Source: Chlorobiota bacterium
GTDB lineage: Bacteria; Bacteroidota; Bacteroidia; Flavobacteriales; Flavobacteriaceae
Direction of reading: 5' to 3'
Length of the DNA: 8,228 bases
Assembly: GCA_013153655.1 (NCBI GenBank)
Contig: JAADEB010000117.1
Coordinates: 1-8,228, forward strand
Shown: in pieces, positions 1 through 6,820 of the stretch
Layout of the letters: every line of letters begins with the position of its first letter
Numbering within the stretch: position 1 is the stretch's first letter
The notes under the pieces: generated by a model
What the model was told of the DNA's origin: nothing
Databases searched by the model: none
What the model saw: the letters and a program-made list of their open reading frames with translations, nothing else
Position numbers and translations under genes: made by a program

Positions 1-557
1 TCCTTATACAAATAACTGCCGGCCAAGTTTTTGAGCAAGGGAATTTCCATGCCTTTTTTGACCACGATTTCGGGATAATAACCGAAAATCAAGCGGGTTT
101 TAAGCATTTGCTTTTCCGTCCAAAGTCCGTGATGCAGTACCATTTCGCCGAAAGTAAGCGGATAAAGCCGGTACTCGAATTTCCGGCCCGTCATAGGTTC
201 GTTGATTTCCGCCGCCAAATCCAGGGACGATGAGCCGGATACCAACAAGCGCACCTGCGGAAACCGGTCATGGATGAGCTTTAACGTAATACCCACCGAA
301 GGAATACGCTGCGCCTCGTCGATCACCACGATTTTATGATGACCGATAATTTTTTCCAATTGCCGCACGTTTACACCGGCCAACATTTCGCGCGTGTCGG
401 GTTCATCGGCATTGAAATACAATACCTCTTCCATGCCGGCGGTGAGTTGTTTAAGCAAAGTGGTTTTACCCGTTTGCCGTGCACCCAAAATAATCATGGC
501 TTTGCCGGAATCCCAATCCCGGCGGATAATATCTTCCAAAATCCGGTGAATCAGCAT
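1..557 (-). CDS. AAA_14/DUF4143-type ATPase, N-terminal part (runs off window)
   Basis: The visible 185 codons read as the ATPase half of the AAA_14 (COG1373) family, which normally pairs this domain with a C-terminal DUF4143 domain in a protein of about 380-400 residues; roughly half is missing past base 1. Walker A is GARQTGKT at residues 25-32, Walker B VVIDEAQ at 77-83, and a sensor-1-like SGSSS lies at 108-112. The family stretch GRKFEYRLYPLTFGE follows at 124-138. The ATG at 557-555 is the first possible start, because a TGA lies in frame at 572-570. These proteins are widespread in bacteria and archaea and often carried as strain-variable genes; their cellular role is poorly known. The gene lies 139 bp downstream of the polyprenyl synthase, behind a large dyad and a possible promoter of its own. 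The family assignment is firm, the function is not. Confidence 0.88.
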   Translation of the reverse strand, partial: MLIHRILEDIIRRDWDSGKAMIILGARQTGKTTLLKQLTAGMEEVLYFNADEPDTREMLAGVNVRQLEKIIGHHKIVVIDEAQRIPSVGITLKLIHDRFPQVRLLVSGSSSLDLAAEINEPMTGRKFEYRLYPLTFGEMVLHHGLWTEKQMLKTRLIFGYYPEIVVKKGMEIPLLKNLAGSYLYK

Positions 558-570
558 AAAAATTTTTCTT

Positions 571-578
571 CAAAATTA
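571..578 (-). promoter_or_regulatory. Possible -7 box for the AAA ATPase gene
   Basis: Read on the minus strand these bases are TAATTTTG, which fits the Bacteroidota -7 consensus TAnnTTTG. The box ends 13 nt before the ATG at 557, so a transcript would have a very short leader. No clear TTG -33 element stands about 20 bp upstream, and the area is AT-rich, so a chance match is possible. The outer end of the 52-bp dyad lies 6 bp upstream, where it would overlap the -33 region. Confidence 0.35.
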
Positions 579-584
579 TAACAT

Positions 585-636
585 TTTTCGATTTAAACCG
601 AATATGGTTATAACTTTTTTCGGTTTCGATCGAAAA
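585..636. repeat. 52-bp inverted repeat (dyad) upstream of the AAA ATPase
   Basis: The outer arms are TTTTCGATTTAAACCG (585-600) and CGGTTTCGATCGAAAA (621-636). They pair at 14 of 16 positions. The 20 bases between them contain GTTATAAC (607-614), itself a perfect palindrome with exactly the same centre (610.5), so in total 21 of 26 positions are symmetric. The right arm also holds a 12-bp perfect palindrome, TTTCGATCGAAA (624-635). As RNA it would fold into a 16-bp stem, but no U-tract follows on either strand, so it is not a standard intrinsic terminator. It could be an operator for the ATPase gene, a Rho-independent-like end of the peptidase-synthase operon, or a small palindromic repeat. 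Confidence 0.6.
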
Positions 637-696
637 TCGTCCTGTTTGGGTGCGTTACAAACCTCCATCTTACCGGGAAAAAATCACAAACCTTTC

Positions 697-1656
697 CTAT
701 TTCGTCCGTTCCGACAATTTTTCGCCCAAACGTATAAAGGCTTTTTGAAAGTCCGGCGGCATGGCCGAGCGGCGAATCAATTCTTCGTAGCGGCGGGTGT
801 GGCCGGCTATGGCTTGGCGTGCCGTTTCGGGAATGTTGTGTGCTTCCATGATACGGGTGATTTCCCGCAGAGTTTCGTTCGTTTTTTCCGCTTGACCGTA
901 GAGGCGTTTGAAGGTTTCCCGCTCCCGGTGGTTCATGGCTTCCAGGGTTTTGATGTAGAGAAATGTTTTTTTGCCTTCGCGTATATCACCGCCTATTTGC
1001 TTTCCGAAGGACTCGTCGCCGAAGGTGTCCAAATAGTCGTCGGCGATTTGGAAGGCCAATCCCAGGTGAACGCCGGCATCGTAGAGCAATTTTTGTTCGT
1101 TGCCGTCCCGTCCGGCGATAATGGCGCCGAATTGCATGGCGGCTCCCAGCAGCACGGCGGTTTTTTTTCGAATCATCTCGCGATATTCGTCCCAGGGTAC
1201 GTCGTTGCGGGTTTCGAAATCCATATCTTCCTGCTGGCCTTCGCAGATTTCCAAAGCCGTACGGTTGAACAGCGATTGCAAGGTTTTGTAGGTTTCCGCT
1301 GGATAGATTTCCAATTGTTGTTGTGCCACATACACCATGGCATCGCCCGAGAGGACGGCCGTGTTTTCGTCCCATTTTTTATGAACCGTAGGCCGGCCCC
1401 GGCGCAGGCCGGCATGATCCATCAGGTCGTCGTGGAGCAGGGTGAAATTGTGGAAAATTTCCAAGGCCGCCGCCGCCGGCAAGGCTTCGTCGGCATGTTT
1501 GCCGTAAGCTTCGGCCGCCATAAGCGTAAGGGACGGCCGCACCCGTTTGCCGCCCGGTGCCAGCACGTAGCGAACCGGGTCGTAGAGGCGTGCCGGATGC
1601 TCCGGAAGCCGGATGCCCGCCAGGTAAGCGTCGATCAATTCCTTGTAGCGCTCCAA
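697..1656 (-). CDS. Polyprenyl (geranylgeranyl-type) diphosphate synthase
   Basis: This class I trans-prenyltransferase adds isopentenyl diphosphate units to an allylic diphosphate in the cytoplasm. It supplies precursors for quinones, carotenoids or other isoprenoids. With the start used here it has 319 residues, normal for the family. Visible are the GGKRVRP substrate-binding stretch (35-41), the first Asp-rich motif DDLMD (76-80) followed by RRGRP (85-89), and the second, DDYLD (206-210), followed by GKQIGGDI and the conserved KKT. The residue five before the first Asp is Phe71, with no insertion in DDxxD, the pattern of archaeal-type C20 synthases; product length is inferred only. The start is uncertain. 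The open frame continues to an ATG at 1782, but that would overlap the upstream peptidase by 125 nt and add residues foreign to the family. I chose TTG at 1656, one base after the peptidase stop; TTG at 1683 is an alternative. It is probably co-transcribed and translationally coupled with the peptidase. Confidence 0.9.
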   Translation of the reverse strand: MERYKELIDAYLAGIRLPEHPARLYDPVRYVLAPGGKRVRPSLTLMAAEAYGKHADEALPAAAALEIFHNFTLLHDDLMDHAGLRRGRPTVHKKWDENTAVLSGDAMVYVAQQQLEIYPAETYKTLQSLFNRTALEICEGQQEDMDFETRNDVPWDEYREMIRKKTAVLLGAAMQFGAIIAGRDGNEQKLLYDAGVHLGLAFQIADDYLDTFGDESFGKQIGGDIREGKKTFLYIKTLEAMNHRERETFKRLYGQAEKTNETLREITRIMEAHNIPETARQAIAGHTRRYEELIRRSAMPPDFQKAFIRLGEKLSERTK

Positions 1657-1657
1657 G

Positions 1658-3052
1658 TCAGGCTTTTTTGAAATCTTCCGCAAAATAACGGTAGAAGTAA
1701 GGAATGGTTTCGATGCCTTTGAGGAAATTCCATACACCGAAGTTTTCGTTAGGCGAGTGAATGCGGTCGGTTTCCAGGCCAAAGCCCATCAACACCGATT
1801 TGCTTCCCAATTCTTTTTCAAACAAAGGAACGATGGGAATGCTTCCGCCCGTGTAGTAGGGATACACTTTGCGTCCGAAGGTGGTTTCCAAGGCTTTTTC
1901 GGCCGCCCGGTAACCCGGATGGTCCGTAGGCATCATGTAGGGATATCCGCCGTGGAAGGCTTTGACGTCCACCTTTACCGAAGGCGGTGCGATGCTGAGG
2001 AAATGTTTGGTAAACAAGGCCGTGATTTCGTCCGGTTCCTGATCGGGAACCAGGCGCATGGATATTTTGGCCGAGGCTTTGGACGGGATAATGGTTTTGG
2101 CGCCTTCGCCGGTGTAGCCGCCCCAAATACCGTTTACGTCCAGGGTAGGCCGGATGGAAGCGCGTTCGAGGGTGGTGTAGCCTTCTTCACCTTCCAAGGC
2201 TTCCACGCCCAGCAGGCGTTTGTAGGCTTCCTCGTCGAAGGGAATGGCATTGATGCGTGCCCGGTCTTCGTCGCTGAATTCCACCACCTTGTCGTAGAAA
2301 CCGGGAATGGTGATGCGGCGTTTGCCGTCGTGGAGCGAGGCGATCATGCGTGCCAGCACATTGGCCGGATTGGCCACGGCACCGCCGTAAAGTCCCGAAT
2401 GCAGGTCGTGGGAAGGACCTTGCACCGTTACTTCCACATACGACAGCCCGCGCAGGCCCGCCGTAATGGAAGGCGTTTCCTTGCCGATGAGCGAGGTGTC
2501 GGAAATGAGGATAATATCGTTGGCCAGTTTGTCTCGATTGTTTTGTACATACCATGTCAAGCTCGGCGAACCCACTTCCTCTTCGCCTTCAATCATAATT
2601 TTTACGTTGGCCGGCAGCAGGTTATGCGAAATCATGTATTCCAAGGCCTTGATATGCATAAACATTTGGCCTTTATCGTCCGAGGAACCGCGTGCCACGA
2701 TGGTGCCTTCGGGATGTTCGTCCGTAATTTTGATGACCGGATCGAAAGGGTCCGATTCCCAGAGTTCCAGCGGGTCCGGCGGTTGGACGTCGTAGTGGCC
2801 GTAAACGAGAACGGTAGGCAAAGCCGGGTCGATGATTTTTTCGCCGTACACGATGGGATAGCCGGGTGTTTCTTCCAGGCTTACGTTGTCCAGGCCGGCT
2901 TTTTCCATATAATATTTTACCCGTTCGGCCGTGTTGAGCACGTCCTGAGCGTACACCGGGTCGGTGCTGACGGAGGGAATACGAAGGATATCGAACAATT
3001 CGTCCAGGAAACGTTGTTTGTTTTCGGAAACATAATGGCTAAGGTCGTCCAT
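1658..3052 (-). CDS. M20-family metallopeptidase (dipeptidase, CNDP2/Dug1-like)
   Basis: This is a cytoplasmic di-zinc (or di-manganese) peptidase expected to cleave dipeptides or other short peptides; it shows no signal peptide. Its 464 residues match the CNDP/Dug1 branch. By comparison with that family the metal ligands are His86 (GHYDVQP), bridging Asp125 (RGSSDDKG), Glu159, Asp185 (ISDTS) and His432 (DRIHSPNEN). The catalytic pair is Asp88 and Glu158 (EGEEEVGS). The lid/dimerisation domain carries DLHSGLYGG with His218, the residue that reaches the partner active site in CNDP2. The substrate-loop motif GGSIPI lies near residues 397-402. All key residues are present, so it should be active. 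The ATG at 3052 lies 20 nt downstream of a clear -7 box. The TGA stop at 1660-1658 is followed after one base by the likely TTG start of the prenyl synthase. Exact peptide specificity cannot be told from sequence. Confidence 0.95.
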   Translation of the reverse strand: MDDLSHYVSENKQRFLDELFDILRIPSVSTDPVYAQDVLNTAERVKYYMEKAGLDNVSLEETPGYPIVYGEKIIDPALPTVLVYGHYDVQPPDPLELWESDPFDPVIKITDEHPEGTIVARGSSDDKGQMFMHIKALEYMISHNLLPANVKIMIEGEEEVGSPSLTWYVQNNRDKLANDIILISDTSLIGKETPSITAGLRGLSYVEVTVQGPSHDLHSGLYGGAVANPANVLARMIASLHDGKRRITIPGFYDKVVEFSDEDRARINAIPFDEEAYKRLLGVEALEGEEGYTTLERASIRPTLDVNGIWGGYTGEGAKTIIPSKASAKISMRLVPDQEPDEITALFTKHFLSIAPPSVKVDVKAFHGGYPYMMPTDHPGYRAAEKALETTFGRKVYPYYTGGSIPIVPLFEKELGSKSVLMGFGLETDRIHSPNENFGVWNFLKGIETIPYFYRYFAEDFKKA

Positions 3053-3072
3053 AAGTTTAGGGTTTAATTAGC

Positions 3073-3080
3073 CAAATATA
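3073..3080 (-). promoter_or_regulatory. -7 promoter box of the peptidase-prenyl synthase operon
   Basis: On the minus strand these bases read TATATTTG, an exact TAnnTTTG match, and end 20 nt before the peptidase ATG. The -33 region has no clean TTG; the nearest is ATGGTTTC about 13-20 bp upstream. Transcription would start roughly 4-7 nt downstream, giving a leader of about 15 nt (CTAATTAAACCCTAAACTT precedes the ATG) without a Shine-Dalgarno sequence. Confidence 0.6.
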
Positions 3081-3136
3081 ACCATTTCCCGAGAAACCAT
3101 TTATGAGCTGATGAAGGGAGGGTGGTGGATAATGTT

Positions 3137-3206
3137 GTTGAAGAGTTGAATGGTTGAAAAGTTGAATAGATTTGTTAAACCGTTAAATCATTAAACCGTT
3201 AAATCG
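3137..3206 (+). repeat. Composite tandem array, copy 1 (8-bp words; includes the 61-bp repeat)
   Basis: The array consists of four 8-bp words GTTGAAGA, GTTGAATG, GTTGAAAA and GTTGAATA (3137-3168), a spacer GATTT, then four 8-bp words GTTAAACC, GTTAAATC, ATTAAACC and GTTAAATC (3174-3205). From 3146 to 3206 it matches copy 2 at 57 of 61 positions. It encodes no protein in any continuous frame and has no transposase nearby. Confidence 0.8.
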
Positions 3207-3247
3207 GTTTGCCTGATGACCGGTGACCGATGCCCTGTGCAGATCCG

Positions 3248-3274
3248 GGAAACGGGAAATGGTAAACGGTGAAC
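3248..3274 (+). repeat. Heptamer array GGAAACG-type
   Basis: Four near-identical units with a period of 7 follow one another: GGAAACG, GGAAATG, GTAAACG and a shortened GTGAAC. The array lies between the two 61-bp copies and differs from them in both period and word. Confidence 0.55.
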
Positions 3275-3306
3275 TTATTTCAGGCATGTACACGTGGTTT
3301 TTTCTA

Positions 3307-3367
3307 TTGAATAGTTGAAAAGTTGAATAGATTTGTTAAACCGTAAAATCGTGAAACCGTTAAATCG
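3307..3367 (+). repeat. 61-bp repeat, copy 2
   Basis: This copy has the same length as 3146-3206 and lies 161 bp further on, in direct orientation, with four substitutions. It keeps the order of GTTGAANN words, the GATTT spacer and the NTNAAAYC words (GTTAAACC, GTAAAATC, GTGAAACC, GTTAAATC). One more related word, ATTGAATA, begins one base earlier, at 3306. Confidence 0.8.
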
Positions 3368-3371
3368 ATTA

Positions 3372-3384
3372 GCGGCTTCGCCGC
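3372..3384 (+). other. Small GC-rich hairpin
   Basis: GCGGC-TTC-GCCGC is a perfect 5-bp stem with a 3-nt loop, followed on the plus strand by ATTTTA. It could end minus-strand transcripts of the AddB-like gene about 140 nt after the stop, but it has no T-tract in that direction, so the function is open. Confidence 0.3.
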
Positions 3385-3388
3385 ATTT

Positions 3389-3409
3389 TAACCTTTCACC
3401 TTTTACCTT
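3389..3409 (+). repeat. Heptamer array TNACCTT x3
   Basis: Three exact 7-bp units TAACCTT, TCACCTT and TTACCTT stand in tandem (AAGGTNA on the minus strand). It has the same period as the array at 3248-3274 but a different word. Confidence 0.55.
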
Positions 3410-3523
3410 GTCCCTTTATTATGGAGCGTCGAACCGGTATTTTGTGGGATAGTTGGAAAGTGAAATGGATTCGACCGGTGACGAGTGAAAGAATGCGTTG
3501 AAAAAAAATATACGGAAAACGGA

Positions 3524-6238
3524 TTAGGCTTCCTGTAAAAAATCACGGCCGGGATCGAAAATGTCGCGGATGGCGTTTTCCAAAACTTCCAGGAATAAGG
3601 TCTCGGCCTCTCCGTCGAAGGGAATACCGGTATGGATGGCTTGACTCGAGCGGGGCGTGTAAATCACGTTTTCCACGGGAAAATCGCCGGGAATCAGTCC
3701 GTTGCGGCGGGCCAGCCAGGCATAAAACCAAAGTTGGAATTGATAACGCAAACCGGATTTCAGGGGAAAATCTTCCGGAAGGGGCCATTTGTTTTTCAAT
3801 TCGGGTACGCCGGTTTTGTAGTCCACTATGCGCCAGTTGCCGTCCAGTTCGTCGAGACGGTCGAGGATGCCTTTGAATTTGATTTTCCCTATACCGGGGA
3901 ATGAGGCTTCGGTTTGTAATTTTTTTTCCAAATGGCGAATAGTCAATCGATGACCCGAATTCACCAAATCCCGGTCGATGTCCACAATTTTTTTGACCCA
4001 TTCCATGGAGGCGTTCAGAGCCAGGAGGTTCTTGCCTATGATGCGGTATTTTTTGCCGTTTTTTTCGTTGAGGTAGAGAGTGCGAAATACGTTTTCGGTG
4101 GTTTCGGGGATTTGGCCGTAGATACGTTCGAGGATTCGGGGTGTTAGGGGTGTACCGATCCAATCCCGGTAGAGGCGTTCGAGGGTATCGTGGACCACGC
4201 TTCCCAAATCGTTGTCGGCAATCCGGGCTTCGGGGGTATTTTCGTCGCGCCATTGAAGGACGTAGTTGCGGTAAAAATCTTCGGGGTAATGCCAAAAGGA
4301 TGTAATGGCCGAAGGCGAAAATCCGCGGTTGGCGGCATAATCGCGCAGGCGGCGCAGCGCTTCACCGTCCTTGGGCAAAGCATATTCTCCTTCCACGGGG
4401 GCGGCCGAAGGCAAGACTTTAATCCGGCGAACCGGAATTCCCATTTCGGGCCATTTGTAGGCGATTTGTTGTACGAAACGGGAGGCTTCGCCGCCTTTTA
4501 AGCCGCCGGAAGAGGAATTGTAGAGATAATAGACTTGGCGAGCCGAGGAAATCAGGCGATAAAAATGGAAAGCCATGAGGGCGTTTTTCTCATCCTGCAA
4601 GGGTAATCCCCACATCCGGCGCACGTCGGCGGGAATAAAACTGCCTCCGTGACGGGCCGAGGGCAAAATACCTTCGCCGGCCGAAAGGATAAATATGCGA
4701 TCGAATTCCAAGAGGCGGGTTTCCAGCAATCCCATGATTTGGAGGCCTTCCAAGGGGTGGCCTTCGTAAGGAATTTGTTCTCGGGCCAACAGACGGTGGA
4801 AGATTTTTTCGAAAGCATAAAAATCGGAGAACCAATTGTATTTCTGTTGATATTCGGTCAGGCGGTCCCAAAGTTTTTTGACCCCGGACCAAATGCTTAG
4901 CATGGCGGGATCGGTTTCATAAGCCTTCAAAACATCGTCGAGCCGGGCGGCGGTGGTTTCCAAAAATCCGGAAACGGATACCTTGCGGCACAAAAATTCC
5001 ATTCCTTGCTCGAAGGGCGACAGCCGGCACAGGCTTTCCCTGTCCACAAAACGCTGGGGATGTTGGCGCCACTGTTCGTAGAGTTTTTGCGAAAACCCGG
5101 GAAAAACAAGACGATTGACCTCATGACCCAGCCATTGGAGCATTTGGCTCAGATCCACGGGGCGGTTTTGTTCCTTCAAGGAAAACCACCGGATAAGTCC
5201 GGTCAACCATTTGATACTTTCGTGGAAATGGAGGGGATAGCCGAAACTTACGTTGATGGCGGGAATGTTGCCGGGCAGATGATAGAGCAAGGGCATAAGC
5301 AAGGCGGGGTCGGGTACTACCACCGCCGTTCGCAGCCAATCGGTGTCCGGCGGCCATTCTTCCAAGCGCCGGGCAATCCATTCCACTTGGGTGTGGTCGT
5401 CGGAAGTTTCCACTATGGTGTGGAGGCTGCCGGGGCTCACATCTTCCGGGAAGGGGTCGGGGACCGTAGGACCGATGACGGGATGGCGGCGATTGAGCCG
5501 CATAAAATGACCGGCTTCGAAAGGTTCGCGCACATAGGTTTCATGAGCTTGCCAGAAAGGCAAGGCTTTTTCCTTGGCAATGAGGCGGGAAAAAATCTCT
5601 TGTTCCGAACGGCTCAAAGCATTGAATCCCGCCGGCCAGATGCTGTGTTTTTCGAAATTTTCGGACCAAGTGTCCACATGTTCGGCTGCGTAGCGGTAAA
5701 TCATACCGGCGTAGGCGATGCCTTTGTCGGCCAGCCGTTCCCGGAAAAGCCGGTAAAGGTCCGTAAGCGATTCGTAAAAACGTAAATAGGCTTGTGAGAA
5801 TTCACCTTCTTCCTCCGACCAAAGGTCTATTTCCTTGATGTCGCGCAAGCGGGTGAAGAGGGAAACCGGATCCAGCATAAATTTATCAATTTCATCGAAA
5901 TCGTTGAGCAGGATGCCTCCCCAACCCAAAAAATGTTCCAGGGATTGTGGTTCGAAGCGGTGTTTTGCGGAAAGTTCGCGGTAGGCTTCGTAGAGTTCCA
6001 ACAACAAATCGAAATTTTCGGCTTTGCGAAAAGGGGTTTGTTGTTCCAGGAATTCGTCGATGGCATACACCTCCGGCAGCAAGACGGGTTTGCCGGATTG
6101 CCGGGCCAAAGAACGGGTCAGGAAAGCCGCCGGCCTTTTGTTGGGAAAAAGTACGGTAATCCGTTCGGGGCGGCCGGTTTCCAGCAATTTGGCGGCCAGC
6201 CGGTCTAGGAAGGAGGGTTTGGTGGCGGATTTATTCAT
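3524..6238 (-). CDS. AddB-like protein: inactivated helicase plus PD-(D/E)XK nuclease
   Basis: This 904-residue protein resembles the AddB half of AddAB-type helicase-nucleases, which resect double-strand breaks for homologous recombination. The N-terminal region (about 1-610) has a UvrD-like fold pattern without a Walker A motif: VLFPNKRPAAFL (29-40) stands where AddB has its nucleotide-binding loop. IMGLLETRLLEFDRIFILSAGEGILPS (501-527, given by position: E506, R508, G521, P526) corresponds to the late helicase motifs. The C-terminal nuclease domain shows His683 (LGSVVHDTLE), Asp793/Asp796 (ILDRLDEL), Asp806 and Lys808 (VDYKTG), and Gln833/Gln835 (YQFQLWFY). These complete the RecB-type active site. 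No cysteine is seen where AddB has its 4Fe-4S ligands: FSPSAITSFWHYPEDF (640-655) lacks the usual Cys-Pro, and the protein ends at 904 without the terminal Cys group. The ATG overlaps the preceding lipoprotein gene by 8 nt (ATGAATAA). An AddA-like partner is not in this window. Confidence 0.88.
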   Translation of the reverse strand: MNKSATKPSFLDRLAAKLLETGRPERITVLFPNKRPAAFLTRSLARQSGKPVLLPEVYAIDEFLEQQTPFRKAENFDLLLELYEAYRELSAKHRFEPQSLEHFLGWGGILLNDFDEIDKFMLDPVSLFTRLRDIKEIDLWSEEEGEFSQAYLRFYESLTDLYRLFRERLADKGIAYAGMIYRYAAEHVDTWSENFEKHSIWPAGFNALSRSEQEIFSRLIAKEKALPFWQAHETYVREPFEAGHFMRLNRRHPVIGPTVPDPFPEDVSPGSLHTIVETSDDHTQVEWIARRLEEWPPDTDWLRTAVVVPDPALLMPLLYHLPGNIPAINVSFGYPLHFHESIKWLTGLIRWFSLKEQNRPVDLSQMLQWLGHEVNRLVFPGFSQKLYEQWRQHPQRFVDRESLCRLSPFEQGMEFLCRKVSVSGFLETTAARLDDVLKAYETDPAMLSIWSGVKKLWDRLTEYQQKYNWFSDFYAFEKIFHRLLAREQIPYEGHPLEGLQIMGLLETRLLEFDRIFILSAGEGILPSARHGGSFIPADVRRMWGLPLQDEKNALMAFHFYRLISSARQVYYLYNSSSGGLKGGEASRFVQQIAYKWPEMGIPVRRIKVLPSAAPVEGEYALPKDGEALRRLRDYAANRGFSPSAITSFWHYPEDFYRNYVLQWRDENTPEARIADNDLGSVVHDTLERLYRDWIGTPLTPRILERIYGQIPETTENVFRTLYLNEKNGKKYRIIGKNLLALNASMEWVKKIVDIDRDLVNSGHRLTIRHLEKKLQTEASFPGIGKIKFKGILDRLDELDGNWRIVDYKTGVPELKNKWPLPEDFPLKSGLRYQFQLWFYAWLARRNGLIPGDFPVENVIYTPRSSQAIHTGIPFDGEAETLFLEVLENAIRDIFDPGRDFLQEA

Positions 6239-6800
6239 TTTTACGGAAAAACAGAATGATACTCACGGGCTTGGCCTCCGGTTTAAGACTCGATTCGTCG
6301 GGGCGAACGGCCGGGTTATGTTGTGCATTGTCCGCCAGCGCATCGTAGGGAAATATAAGCGTGGCATTCAGTTCGGGCAGAAAAACCACCACATGCCTCA
6401 ATGTGGTTTCCACCCGGGAAATACGGTAATTTTTCTTCCATTCCCCGTAGGGCGTTTCCACGGATAGGCCTTTGGCGGTTTTGTATTGCGGGTCCGTCAC
6501 TTCTACTGCATACAAATAAATACTGTCCTTTTGTTCACGGAATGTAAAACGAAGTTTTTCCCGTCCGCTTTGTCTGTCGTAAACCGGTAGCGTTTCTTGG
6601 GTTTCCAATCCCGTGGAGGTTTCGATTTTCCCCAGACTGTCGGCCTTAAAAATTCGCTTCAAGGAAAGGCTATCGGTCTTGGCATCCACAGGACCCAAAT
6701 GTCCTTTTTCAATCTTCATCGCTTGTTCGTGCGAACATTGCCACAGGAAAAAAACAAGCAAAAGAGGGAAAATAAAGCTGCGTTTGTTCATGAGATTCAT
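6231..6800 (-). CDS. Predicted lipoprotein of unknown function
   Basis: This 189-residue protein begins with a basic start, a hydrophobic stretch (about 9-20) and Cys22 in FLWQCS, a relaxed lipobox. The mature protein should be lipid-anchored, probably facing the periplasm. The following KIEKGHLGPVDAKTDSLSL (about 29-47) and an IFKADSL stretch resemble a type of Bacteroidota lipoprotein I recall with a similar 'G-x-hydrophobic...T...IFxxDSL' opening, but I cannot name a function. The rest alternates beta-type segments (for example LRFTFREQ, DSIYLYAVEV, TLRHVVVFLP) and has no other membrane span. It may start at Met1 (6800) or Met4 (6791); both leave the signal peptide intact. A promoter box stands 20 nt upstream of Met1. 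Its stop TAA lies inside the start of the AddB-like gene, so the two are translationally coupled even though their cell locations differ. Confidence 0.8.
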   Translation of the reverse strand: MNLMNKRSFIFPLLLVFFLWQCSHEQAMKIEKGHLGPVDAKTDSLSLKRIFKADSLGKIETSTGLETQETLPVYDRQSGREKLRFTFREQKDSIYLYAVEVTDPQYKTAKGLSVETPYGEWKKNYRISRVETTLRHVVVFLPELNATLIFPYDALADNAQHNPAVRPDESSLKPEAKPVSIILFFRKNE

Positions 6801-6820
6801 ATTTTTAAGGCTTGGATAAT

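Larger units (their letters stand above)
3053..3523. other. Non-coding region of short tandem words and a 61-bp repeat
   Basis: No open frame of note lies in this 471-bp stretch between the AddB-like gene's stop and the peptidase start. It holds the peptidase promoter at its low end and two copies of a 61-bp repeat. It also holds several small tandem arrays with 7- or 8-bp periods (listed separately), a degraded array GTTGGAAA-GTGAAATG at 3452-3467, and a small GC-rich hairpin at 3372-3384. I found no strong terminator for the AddB-like gene just after its stop; a run of eight T follows on the minus strand (about 3502-3509) without a good stem before it. Confidence 0.7.

Noticed and set aside
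604..1671. Long plus-strand open frame (355 codons) opposite the prenyl synthase
   Set aside because: It is the antisense shadow of a clearly assigned enzyme; the translation shows no family motif, is unusually rich in Phe, Gln and His, and has no promoter box.
1757..3067. Long plus-strand open frame (436 codons) opposite the M20 peptidase
   Set aside because: It mirrors the peptidase codons, has a skewed composition and no recognisable domain. The peptidase on the other strand has every catalytic residue.
3137..3367. CRISPR array
   Set aside because: There are only two long copies, with a 100-bp gap and tandem internal words; there are no regular spacers and no cas genes.
3053..3523. Insertion sequence or transposon remnant
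   Set aside because: No transposase fragment, terminal inverted repeats or target duplication could be seen; the repeats are direct and made of short words.
5006..5785. Plus-strand open frame (259 codons) inside the AddB-like gene
   Set aside because: It lies wholly within a coding sequence with family motifs on the other strand, and shows no start signal or domain of its own.
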